Of a DNA stretch of 64,000 nucleotides, positions 42,139 to 50,355 are shown one piece after another. The stretch spans positions 1 to 64,000 of the forward strand of contig JBAVVD010000009.1 in NCBI GenBank assembly GCA_049697115.1. Direction: 5' to 3'. Source of the stretch: JBAVVD01 sp049697115. Lineage in GTDB: Bacteria; Acidobacteriota; Aminicenantia; Aminicenantales; UBA4085. The notes beneath the pieces are model-generated. The model did no database searches. It was not told the DNA's origin and was given only the letters and a program-made list of their open reading frames with translations. The position numbers and the translations under genes are program-made. The stretch's first letter is position 1, and each line of letters begins with the position of its first letter.

Positions 42139-42353
42139 TGATCAATAACATCTCCGTTTCGGTGATGAAGGCGATCGTCGAGGGAGGGTGGCACGGCAGA
42201 GGGGCTCCCCGCCCGCCCGGAGTCTCACGGCCCTTCGATCATTCCTCATCTGGCATTCTCCAAGAGCGGAGGTGAGGACGGACGGGGAGGAGCCGTGACA
42301 GGACCCTATTCCAAATCTGAGTCATCACAGAAACGGATGCTTCCAATTGATCA
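42139..42353. repeat. MITE-like intergenic element with imperfect terminal inverted repeats
   Basis: TGATCAAT (42139-42146) and ATTGATCA (42346-42353) are exact inverted copies. Inside them TCCGTTTCgGTGATGA (42153-42168) and TCATCACaGAAACGGA (42322-42337) are inverted copies with one mismatch, giving ends of about 30 bases. The interior includes CTCCAAGAGCGGAGG, the same core found in the element at 12.6 kb. A further inverted pair, CGTCGAGGGA (42176-42185) and TCCCTCGACG (42399-42408), reaches into the end of the next gene. No open frame of note lies inside. Confidence 0.65.
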
Positions 42354-42395
42354 TAGAACAAGAGGATGGATCCTGTCGCGAGGAATTCTCCTCTT

Positions 42396-44963
42396 TTATC
42401 CCTCGACGGAAGCCGGTTCAGCGCTCCGGCTGTCTGTCAGGGCGTCTTTATGAAAAATGATTCTTTCCCTGGTCAGAAAATACACCGAATTTTTTATTCC
42501 AAAAGTCTCTTCGACAATGTCCTGGATGCGCGGGTCCCTCTGAGGAGAATGTCTTAAATGAAAATTGATCTTTTGATTTTCCGCATCATAAAGGATTTGC
42601 TCGATGGACTCGTCTCTTTTCTCGGAATACGCTTGAATCAAGTCCTGAACGACTTTCTCTCCTCCAGAGATGAGATTCTTTTTCCGAGCCATGGACTCTA
42701 TCGCCGCTCGAATCTCCGGAAGATTCAGATCCAGTGAATAAACAAAGAGATGAATACGGCGATGGAGGGAAGGCGCCGAATTCTTAAGCTTCTTCAATTT
42801 CAAAAACCGAATCCCGGGCGGAACACACTGGTTGAGTCTAAGCACAAATTCTTTTTCCCCGAACTCATAATGGGATTTGAATTCAAAGGATTCCTCTTTT
42901 CCTGTCATTCCCAGGGGAATAGCGGGGACAAAGCTCAGGATCATTTTTGGATGAAAACCCTGAGAATGGAGCGCGTGCACATTTGCCCGGCGCAGAGACC
43001 TCTGAAGGATATTGACAAGGTCATTGTGCGAGAAAAAGCGGGCGTTGCCAGCCTTCTCATAGAAAGCCTGGTAGCGATGAATAATCTCCTTTTTACGGCC
43101 CCAAGGAGAAGGCCATTCGGTGCGGACATCAATTTTTTCTGGGAATTTTCGTTCAACCATCTCTGGAAAGTCACATCCCTGGCAGAGACCGCATTGCGTC
43201 TCCAGACAGGAGGGCGTCCCTTCTTCTTTCATGGCCTTGTCCAGCTCGTTCAACATAAAGGACTTTTTCATTCCCGTTTGAATGTGATCCCACGGCAGGA
43301 CGGCCTCCCGCGAGAGAGAACCCAGATAGAGGCGGTAATCCAATCCTTCGGATGTCAAAGACTCTTCCCATAAGGGAAACTGGAAATGGTCTTTCCAGCT
43401 GTCAAACCTGGCCCCTCTGGTCCAAGCCTTCTGCAAAACATTCGCCAGACGCCGATCGCCCCGCGAAAAAACGGCCTCAAGGATAGAGCTCTTAACGGCA
43501 TGTTCTTTCAATTGGATATATGGATATGGTCTCAGATGGGCCCAAATGAATTTCTGTTTTTCCAGAAGAACCTGTTCATCTTCCATGGCCAGCCACTGGA
43601 AGGGAGTATGGGGCTTGGGGATGAAGGAAGAGAGGCTCATATGAATTCGCGGCGTGGCCTTAAGAATTTTTCGGCCGATGTGGACGATTTCTTTCACCAG
43701 GGAAATGATGGCCAGCAGGTCTTCCTCCTTTTCGTGAGGAAGGCCGATCATGAAATAGAGCTTGAGAAGCTGCCACCCTTGAGAAAAGGCATTGGTAGCC
43801 GCCTCCCAGATCTCCTGGTCTTTCAAGTTTTTGTTAATCACCCGGCGCAGCCTTTCTGTCCCGGCTTCAGGGACAAGAGTAAAACCTGTCTTCCGGACTT
43901 TGAGGATGTTCTGGACAATATCCGAGGATAATCCTTTTGGACGCAAGGAGGATAAAGAAAGGGAAATACTCTTTTCTTGAAACGCCTCCATCAGAATTCT
44001 GATAATTCCTTCAAGATATGGGTAGTCGCCCACAGAAAGAGAAAAGAGAGAGAGGTCTTCATACCCGGTGGATCGGAGGGCCTGAAAGATCTTCTGGACG
44101 ACAAAGGATGGATCCTTCACTCTGAAGGGAAAATAGAGACTAGCGGCCTGACAGAAACGGCACCGATGTGGACAGCCCCTGGCCACCTCAATTGAAATCC
44201 GGTCAAAAACGATCTGGACATTGGGGACAGGAATGTTATCCGGAACGCAAGAGTGTCGAAATGGAAAAAGAACTCTCTTGGTGATGCGCGCCGGAGCCTC
44301 ACCATCCGGCTTTACGGCCAGCAATGCAGAGTGGCGGGGAAAATAGGGTTCATAAAAAGACGGGACATAAACGCCCTGAATCCCAGCCAATTCTTTGAGA
44401 ATCTCTCTCTTCGGCCTTCCGCTTTTCTTTAATGATGTATACTTCTCAATGATTTCCAGAAAAGCCTCTTCTCCGTCTCCGATGAGAAATCCATCGAAAA
44501 ACTCCGCCACAGGTTCTGGATTAAAGGCCGCCGGCCCCCCGGCGATGACCAGAGGAAAATCCAGATTCCTCTTTGAGGCCCGCAGGGGGATATGGCCCAA
44601 GTCCAGAATAGTAAGGACATTGGAATAATTGAGCTCATAGAGGAGAGAAAATCCGACGATGTCAAACCGGGCCAAAGGAATTTTATTTTCCAAAGAATAG
44701 AGCGGTATGTTCCGTGAGCGGAGGATATGTTCAAAATCGGTCCAAGGCGCAAAAACCCTTTCCGCAAGAATGGATGGTTGATCATTCAAAAGAGAATAAA
44801 GAATCTTCTGGCCGAGATAAGACATGCCGATTTCATAGACATCCGGGAAGACAAGGGCCACTTTGCTGTGAACGGTTTTGGGATCTTTCCTGACCGCATT
44901 CCACTCTCCGCCCAGATAGCGGCCGGGTTTTTCTATTTCTTTTAAGATTGTTTCCCGAGCCAT
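42396..44963 (-). CDS. TIGR03960 B12-binding-type radical SAM protein fused to a TIGR03936/DUF2344 domain
   Basis: The 855-residue protein has an N-terminal Rossmann-like region (VHSKVALVFPDVYEIGMSYL and VIAGGPAAFNPEPVAEFFDG), a radical SAM core with the cluster cysteines in ARGCPHRCRFCQAASLYFP near residue 262, and a C-terminal domain of ~210 residues starting at YQAFYEKAGNARFFSHNDL. That last domain matches TIGR03936/DUF2344. The family is often encoded near RNase G and ribosomal protein L21 genes and is suspected to act in RNA or ribosome modification; the substrate is not established. It is the last gene of the mreB operon, 19 bases after rodA. Confidence 0.88.
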   Translation of the reverse strand: MARETILKEIEKPGRYLGGEWNAVRKDPKTVHSKVALVFPDVYEIGMSYLGQKILYSLLNDQPSILAERVFAPWTDFEHILRSRNIPLYSLENKIPLARFDIVGFSLLYELNYSNVLTILDLGHIPLRASKRNLDFPLVIAGGPAAFNPEPVAEFFDGFLIGDGEEAFLEIIEKYTSLKKSGRPKREILKELAGIQGVYVPSFYEPYFPRHSALLAVKPDGEAPARITKRVLFPFRHSCVPDNIPVPNVQIVFDRISIEVARGCPHRCRFCQAASLYFPFRVKDPSFVVQKIFQALRSTGYEDLSLFSLSVGDYPYLEGIIRILMEAFQEKSISLSLSSLRPKGLSSDIVQNILKVRKTGFTLVPEAGTERLRRVINKNLKDQEIWEAATNAFSQGWQLLKLYFMIGLPHEKEEDLLAIISLVKEIVHIGRKILKATPRIHMSLSSFIPKPHTPFQWLAMEDEQVLLEKQKFIWAHLRPYPYIQLKEHAVKSSILEAVFSRGDRRLANVLQKAWTRGARFDSWKDHFQFPLWEESLTSEGLDYRLYLGSLSREAVLPWDHIQTGMKKSFMLNELDKAMKEEGTPSCLETQCGLCQGCDFPEMVERKFPEKIDVRTEWPSPWGRKKEIIHRYQAFYEKAGNARFFSHNDLVNILQRSLRRANVHALHSQGFHPKMILSFVPAIPLGMTGKEESFEFKSHYEFGEKEFVLRLNQCVPPGIRFLKLKKLKNSAPSLHRRIHLFVYSLDLNLPEIRAAIESMARKKNLISGGEKVVQDLIQAYSEKRDESIEQILYDAENQKINFHLRHSPQRDPRIQDIVEETFGIKNSVYFLTRERIIFHKDALTDSRSAEPASVEG

Positions 44964-44982
44964 TTTCCACCCGCTTCAGACT

Positions 44983-46074
44983 TCAAACATTGACAAATCT
45001 TCTCATTTTAACATTAATGACCAGGCCAACCGCTAAATACGTCGTGAGGAGAGAAGAGCCTCCATAGCTGAGCAAAGGAAGGGGAATTCCTATTATCGGG
45101 AAAAGTCCGACGATCATCAACGCATTGATAAAAAACTGAAAACTGAGCATCAGAACGACCATAAAGACAATGTACACGCCTCCCCGGTCCCTCGACTTGT
45201 TCACGGAATGAAACAGCCGGGACAGGAATAAAAAATAGAGCCAGAGAATGAACAGAACACCCAAAAAGCCAAATTCTTCCCCCAGGACCGAAAAGATGAA
45301 GTCCGTGTGTCTGGCCGGCAGAAACTTCAGTTGACTCTGGGTTCCCTTTTTGAAGCCTTTCCCAAAAAATCCCCCTGACCCGATGGCGATCTTGGATTGA
45401 AGGACATGGTAACCGGAGCCCAGAGGATCTTGTCCAGGGTAAATGAGAGTTGTCAGCCTTTTTTTCTGATAATCTTTGAGAAAAAAGTTCCACCCCGCAA
45501 CGCTTGCCAGAAGGGCAAAAATGAGAAGGACAATCAGAGTTTTTTTATTTAAACCCACCAGCCACAGGCATCCGGCCAGTAGAGACAGGAAGCTGACGGC
45601 TGTTCCTAAATCCGGCTGTTTGGCCACAAGAAGAATGGGAAGGCCAACAACAACGCCGCTGAGGAATCCCAATCTCAAGGAAAGATACTTTTTTTTATAT
45701 TCAGAAAAAAGCCGGGCAAGAAGAAGAATAACCGCGATTTTAGCCAGTTCAGACGGCTGGAGTCCCAGGAAGGCGACACGGATCCAGCTTTTGGCACCGG
45801 CAATCACCTTGCCGAAAAATAAAAGGCCAAAAAGAATACTTATCAAAAAGAGATAAAAATACAGGGAAAAGGTCAGGAGGATTTTGTAATTGATGGTCAA
45901 AGACAGAAAAAGAACTCCCAAGCTGACTACGATCCAAATGATTTGGCGCAGATAATAATTTCCGGGGAGATAATGAGAGGAGCTGTAGATCAGAACCACT
46001 CCGCAGAGGGAATTGACCAGAAGAAGACTGATCAGAATCCAGTCAATCTCCTGAATCAATGCTCTATCAATCAT
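44983..46074 (-). CDS. rodA: Rod-shape SEDS glycosyltransferase RodA
   Basis: RodA polymerises lipid II into glycan strands during elongation, working with PBP2. The SEDS signature is visible over ten membrane segments: FLGLQPSELAKIAVILLLAR, LLVAKQPDLGTAVSF with the catalytic Asp, and the C-terminal IIGIPLPLLSYGGSSLL. I chose ATG 46074 (363 residues); an open frame to 46299 runs back into mrdA and adds non-family residues. Its start overlaps the mrdA stop by eight bases, so translation is coupled. Confidence 0.94.
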   Translation of the reverse strand: MIDRALIQEIDWILISLLLVNSLCGVVLIYSSSHYLPGNYYLRQIIWIVVSLGVLFLSLTINYKILLTFSLYFYLFLISILFGLLFFGKVIAGAKSWIRVAFLGLQPSELAKIAVILLLARLFSEYKKKYLSLRLGFLSGVVVGLPILLVAKQPDLGTAVSFLSLLAGCLWLVGLNKKTLIVLLIFALLASVAGWNFFLKDYQKKRLTTLIYPGQDPLGSGYHVLQSKIAIGSGGFFGKGFKKGTQSQLKFLPARHTDFIFSVLGEEFGFLGVLFILWLYFLFLSRLFHSVNKSRDRGGVYIVFMVVLMLSFQFFINALMIVGLFPIIGIPLPLLSYGGSSLLTTYLAVGLVINVKMRRFVNV

Positions 46075-47851
46075 ATTTACTCTTGTACAGTTCAAATAAA
46101 CGGCGGGCGAGAGGGGCGGCGGTCTCCCCTCCCATACCGCCGTACTCCACCAGCACCGTGACCACAATTTGGGGGTCGTCCCGCGGGGCCAGTCCTGTGA
46201 ACCAGGAATGCGTCTTGATTTCTCTTTTTTGGACGGCCAGTTTTTTTGCTTTTTCGGAACTGATGGTTTGCGTTGACCCTGTCTTTCCACAGACATCAAA
46301 TCCTTCTATACGAGCCGCTCTTCCTGTGCCTCCGGCATTCACCGAACGCCACATCCCTTCAATGACGTTTTCAAAAAAAGAGCGCTGTATCTTCACCATT
46401 TCTCTTTTCCCGGCCGTTTCTATCCAGGATTTGAGAAGATGAGGAAAAACCTTTATTCCCCGGTTGGCGATGATCGCCGTGAGGGAGGCGATTTGTAAAG
46501 GAGTCACAAGCAGCGGGCCCTGGCCGATAGCCACGGAAATCGTCTCTCCGGGATACCAGGCGGCCTTCCTGGTTTTTCTTTTCCATTCCGGTGAGGGAAC
46601 CAATCCCTCTTTCTCTCCGGGCAAATCGATTTCAGTTCCTGTGCCCAGTCCGAGCAAATAGGCCGCACGGGCGATCTCATCGATTCCCATCCGGCGGCCG
46701 AGATTATAGAAATAGATATTACAGGAATTTCTGATCCCCTCGTAGAGGTTCAAAGAACCATGGCCGCCCTCCTGCCAGCAAGAAAAGGGGTGGCCGTAAA
46801 TCTCAATGGATCCTCCACAGAAGAACGTCGTCTCGGCCGTTATCCATCCGAACTCCAAAGCGCCTAAGGCCATGACCAATTTGAAAATGGATCCGGGCGA
46901 ATAGAGCCCCCGAATCGTGCGGTTTTCCAACGGATGATCAGGACGGCTCACCAGGTCCAGCCATTCCTCCGGCGTAAAACGGTTGATGAATTTATTCGGA
47001 TCATATGTTGGATAGCTGGCCAGGGCGAGTATCTCTCCGGTTTTTGCCTCCATAACAACCACGGCGCCTTCTTTTCCTTCCAGAAGCTCTTCCGCTTTTT
47101 TCTGGAGGTCAAAATCAAGAGTCAATATCAACTTTTGGTTCTGTTTGGGTTTGATCCGGCTGATCTCCTCCCTCACTCTGCCCTGGCTGTCCACCACCTC
47201 GATGACCTTTCCTTCAGTGCCGGCCAGAATGGATTCATACTGCGCTTCGATGCCTGTCTTTCCCACTAGATCTCCCAGCCGGCGGTCTTTGTATTTGGTT
47301 CTGAGCTCTTCTGGAGAAACCTCCTGCATATAACCTATGATATGAGCGGCTAGGTTCGCAAAAGGATAGTATCTCTTCGGCTCGGCCTCGATAACGAGTT
47401 CGGGAAGATCCAATTTCCGAGCTTCAATCTGAGCCACTTCATCGACTGTCAGATTGTCTTTCACGACGATCGGTTTGAATAGAGGCAGGGACTTGTATTT
47501 ATCAATCCGATTTTGAAGAACCGCCTTTTCCAGGCCGAGCAACCGACTGATCTTCTCGCAGGACTCTTCATAATCCCGGCAATCTTCCCGGATGATGGAT
47601 GTTTTAAATGACGCTTTGTTATCGGCCAGAATGACTTTGCCTGTTCGATCGGTGAGCAGACCTCTTGGGGCCTGAAGGATGACCTCCCGGATCCGATTCG
47701 CTTCAGAAAGAGCCCAATATTTTCTGTGGTCAAGAATCTGAACCTTCCAGTAATAAAAGGCAAGGGCGAGAAACAGAAATTCCACAATGAGAAAAACAAT
47801 CTGGGATCTCCGCTGCAGGCCGGAGAAGTCCTCGTATATTTTATTGTCCAT
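46067..47851 (-). CDS. mrdA: Penicillin-binding protein 2 (elongation transpeptidase)
   Basis: This class B PBP cross-links peptidoglycan during lateral growth. An N-terminal membrane anchor (about 17-38) is followed by the pedestal domain (RGLLTDRTGKVILADNKAS). The transpeptidase domain has the active Ser in SPGSIFK near residue 320, SxN as SCN in GIRNSCNIYF, and KTG in FDVCGKTGSTQT. The 594-residue length fits PBP2. It overlaps mreD by 11 bases and rodA by eight, within a compact operon. Confidence 0.94.
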   Translation of the reverse strand: MDNKIYEDFSGLQRRSQIVFLIVEFLFLALAFYYWKVQILDHRKYWALSEANRIREVILQAPRGLLTDRTGKVILADNKASFKTSIIREDCRDYEESCEKISRLLGLEKAVLQNRIDKYKSLPLFKPIVVKDNLTVDEVAQIEARKLDLPELVIEAEPKRYYPFANLAAHIIGYMQEVSPEELRTKYKDRRLGDLVGKTGIEAQYESILAGTEGKVIEVVDSQGRVREEISRIKPKQNQKLILTLDFDLQKKAEELLEGKEGAVVVMEAKTGEILALASYPTYDPNKFINRFTPEEWLDLVSRPDHPLENRTIRGLYSPGSIFKLVMALGALEFGWITAETTFFCGGSIEIYGHPFSCWQEGGHGSLNLYEGIRNSCNIYFYNLGRRMGIDEIARAAYLLGLGTGTEIDLPGEKEGLVPSPEWKRKTRKAAWYPGETISVAIGQGPLLVTPLQIASLTAIIANRGIKVFPHLLKSWIETAGKREMVKIQRSFFENVIEGMWRSVNAGGTGRAARIEGFDVCGKTGSTQTISSEKAKKLAVQKREIKTHSWFTGLAPRDDPQIVVTVLVEYGGMGGETAAPLARRLFELYKSKYD

Positions 47852-48323
47852 TTCTTGACCGCGATTTCCTCATCAATATAAAGAGAAGGCTTCCGAAGAA
47901 GGCCGTTGAGAGCGGCTGGAAAAACACGAGGCCCCTGTCTGTATTGACGGTCTCGGAAAAAACCAGAAAGGAGAAAAAAATCCATAGACCGAGCTCCAAA
48001 CTGGCCATCAGACCGAAAAAGAGGAAACTTCGCATCACGGAAAGGACATTTATTTTCTTGGCGATAAATCCTGTGAGAAATCCGGTGATCGTGTTGGCCA
48101 GCCCGGCGATTCCAAATACACCCAGCGAAAAAGAATCGATGATAAAACCGCACACCATGCCCAGACAAGCTCCGAAAATCTCTCCTCTGGTCAGGGCAAA
48201 ATAGATGACCACCAGGGTGAAAAAATTCATGGCCTCAGGAAGGACGTAGGAAATCTTTTTGAGAATCGTAAAAAGCAAAAAAGCAGCGACGACACCTAAC
48301 GCCGCATGAATCCCATCTCTCAT
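47841..48323 (-). CDS. mreD: Rod-shape-determining protein MreD
   Basis: The small inner-membrane protein (160 residues, about five helices) has the MreD layout: AALGVVAAFLLFTILKKIS, then ALTRGEIFGACLGMVCGFIIDS with the family's GxxxGxxxD-type helix. MreD joins MreC, RodA and PBP2 in the elongasome. Sequence conservation in the family is low, so position between mreC and mrdA is the main support. It overlaps mreC by four bases. Confidence 0.88.
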   Translation of the reverse strand: MRDGIHAALGVVAAFLLFTILKKISYVLPEAMNFFTLVVIYFALTRGEIFGACLGMVCGFIIDSFSLGVFGIAGLANTITGFLTGFIAKKINVLSVMRSFLFFGLMASLELGLWIFFSFLVFSETVNTDRGLVFFQPLSTAFFGSLLFILMRKSRSRNGQ

Positions 48324-49171
48324 CGGAAATCCTCTGACAAAATATTCTCCATCTTTTTGATAATCACGGCCACAAGGTTGAGCTCGCTGAAATTAAAGTT
48401 AGGCATGACCAGGATTTTCTTAAAAAGAGAACTTTCGGCAGTGATGGCCATTACTTTTCCCACTTTTATCCCGGAAGGAAATATCTTGTCAAAACCGGAG
48501 GTCAGAAGTTCTTCGCCCTCGCGGATATCTTCATTAGTCGCCAGAATATATTTCAACTGGCATCTTCCCCCTTTTTCCCCGGTGAGCACGCCGATGGCCT
48601 TTTTATTTGTCGAATACACACTGACGCCGCTTCGGTCATCTGTGATCAGCTGAACAGCGGCCTCGTCAACAGAAATGGGACCAACGACACGTCCGACGAG
48701 GTTCCCTAATTTATCCACAACCACCATGTCCTTCTCCACACCATGTCGTTTTCCTTTGTTGATGACAATGGATTTATAGACATTGGTCGCATCCACTCCC
48801 GTAACATTGGCCAGGAGAAAAGAGTGGTGAATCGAAGCCAGAAATTTTTCAACCGCCTGTTTCTCTTGCAGCTTCCGAAAAAGGTTCTCGAGAAGGCGGT
48901 TTTCCTGCCGGAGAATAAAAAGCTCCGCCCTCATTTTTTGGTTTTGAGTCTGAACATGTCTCAAGTACACATATCTATGCCACATATTCTCAAAGAACCG
49001 GAAGAAAGAACTCGTTCCCTTTTGGATCGGCGAAAAAACAAAAAAAATGGCCTTCTTGAAATAGGATGGCTCTTCACCCTGTGGAACTTGAATGGAAATC
49101 AGAATGAGCTGGAAGAGAATCAGACCGATGAAGACGACTGAACTCTTATTTTTTTTCTGGAAGAAAGGCAT
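48320..49171 (-). CDS. mreC: Rod-shape-determining protein MreC
   Basis: MreC is a bitopic protein whose periplasmic part activates PBP2. A short cytoplasmic head and one membrane helix (about 11-27) are followed by a coiled coil (RAELFILRQENRLLENLFRK, about 83-110). Two beta-barrel lobes come next, with NVTGVDATNVYKSIVINKGK, LVGRVVGPISVDEAAVQLIT and VLTGEKG segments typical of the family. The 283-residue length is usual. It lies between mreB (15 bases) and mreD (overlap of four). Confidence 0.92.
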   Translation of the reverse strand: MPFFQKKNKSSVVFIGLILFQLILISIQVPQGEEPSYFKKAIFFVFSPIQKGTSSFFRFFENMWHRYVYLRHVQTQNQKMRAELFILRQENRLLENLFRKLQEKQAVEKFLASIHHSFLLANVTGVDATNVYKSIVINKGKRHGVEKDMVVVDKLGNLVGRVVGPISVDEAAVQLITDDRSGVSVYSTNKKAIGVLTGEKGGRCQLKYILATNEDIREGEELLTSGFDKIFPSGIKVGKVMAITAESSLFKKILVMPNFNFSELNLVAVIIKKMENILSEDFR

Positions 49172-49186
49172 AAAATTCCAGTCGTA

Positions 49187-50218
49187 CTAAGACACAGAAA
49201 TTTTCTTTAAAAGATCTAAGTCATTCAACATCTTGCCCGCTCCGAGGACCACTGTCGTCAGCGGATCGTCGGTGATAAAAACGGGTAGTTGAGTCTCCTC
49301 CCTGATCCGCTTGTCCAGATTCTTCAGAAGTGCCCCCCCGCCCGTCAGAATGACACCCCGGTCAATAATGTCGGCGGATAGCTCGGGAGGGGTTTTCTCC
49401 AAGGCGATCCGGATGGCGTTAATAATTGAAGAAACGACATCTTCCAGGGCCTCTCTGATTTCCTGATCGTCAATGACGATCGTCTTGGGAATGCCCTCTC
49501 TCAAATCTCTTCCCTTGACCTCCATGGTCAGCGGTTCATCCAGAGGATAGGCGGAACCGATCTGCATCTTGACCTGTTCCGCGCTCCGCTCTCCGATAAG
49601 CAAGTTGTATTTTTTCTTCAAGTACTGGATGATGGATTCGTCCATTTCATTTCCGGCAATCCGGATGGAATGATTTAAAACAATGCCGCTGAGAGAAATG
49701 ACGGCGATATCCGTCGTCCCGCCGCCAATATCCACAACCATATTTCCGGTCGGTTCGGAAATGGGCAGGTCCGCGCCCACAGCGGCGGATATAGGCTGTT
49801 CGACCAAATACACTTCCGTCGCTTTGGCCCGCATGGCCACGTCCTTGACTGCCCGCCTTTCCACCTGGGTGATACCCGTGGGAATTCCGATGACAATGCG
49901 CGGCCGAAGTAAAAATCCGCGGTTATTGGTGGCTTTCTTGATAAAATAATTAAGCATGCGCTCGGTAATTTCAAAATCGGCAATCACGCCGTCTCTCATC
50001 GGTTTGATGGTCAGAACATTCGAAGGAGTTTTGCCCAGCATCTCCTTGGCGCGGTTGCCCACCGCTTCCACTTTTCCGTTTTGCCTGTTGATGACAACAA
50101 TGGACGGCTCCTGAATAATGATCCCCTTCCCTTTCAAATAGACCAGAGTATTGGCCGTCCCCAAATCGATGGCGAGGTCACAAAAGAGCCTAGCTTTGGC
50201 CCAACTAATTAAGCTCAT
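49187..50218 (-). CDS. mreB: Actin-like cell-shape protein MreB
   Basis: MreB forms membrane-bound filaments that guide elongation. The actin-fold motifs are intact: phosphate 1 LAIDLGTANTLVYLKGKGI, phosphate 2 MVVDIGGGTTDIAVISL, and adenosine loop VILTGGGALLKNLDKRI. The 343-residue length is standard. I chose ATG 50218 because AAGGA precedes it and the family begins with a short amphipathic head such as SLISWAKARLF; the frame continues 17 codons upstream without support. It is the first gene of mreB-mreC-mreD-mrdA-rodA-TIGR03960. Confidence 0.96.
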   Translation of the reverse strand: MSLISWAKARLFCDLAIDLGTANTLVYLKGKGIIIQEPSIVVINRQNGKVEAVGNRAKEMLGKTPSNVLTIKPMRDGVIADFEITERMLNYFIKKATNNRGFLLRPRIVIGIPTGITQVERRAVKDVAMRAKATEVYLVEQPISAAVGADLPISEPTGNMVVDIGGGTTDIAVISLSGIVLNHSIRIAGNEMDESIIQYLKKKYNLLIGERSAEQVKMQIGSAYPLDEPLTMEVKGRDLREGIPKTIVIDDQEIREALEDVVSSIINAIRIALEKTPPELSADIIDRGVILTGGGALLKNLDKRIREETQLPVFITDDPLTTVVLGAGKMLNDLDLLKKISVS

Positions 50219-50244
50219 CAAAATCCTTCCCTTGTCACAGATGT

Positions 50245-50273
50245 TATTTAGCACAATTTCGATTTTCACGCAA
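50245..50273 (-). promoter_or_regulatory. Promoter for the mre operon
   Basis: On the minus strand TTGCGT (50273-50268) and TAAATA (50250-50245) are separated by 17 bases. They lie about 27 bases upstream of the mreB ATG. Confidence 0.55.
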
Positions 50274-50294
50274 ATAAATTCACATTTTATTGAC

Positions 50295-50324
50295 TTGACT
50301 TTGCGTCTGGGATTTTAATATATA
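50295..50324 (+). promoter_or_regulatory. Promoter for the OPT transporter
   Basis: TTGACT (50295-50300) and TATATA (50319-50324) are 18 bases apart. A second overlapping pair, TTGACT (50290-50295) with TTTAAT (50314-50319), has the same spacing. AAAGGAG and the ATG at 50356 follow. Confidence 0.6.
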
Positions 50325-50355
50325 AAAGGCATTACATTAACTAAAGGAGAATGGG

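Noticed and set aside
44983..46299. Longer form of RodA starting at 46299
   Set aside because: The extra 75 codons lie inside mrdA in another frame; the ATG at 46074 matches family starts.
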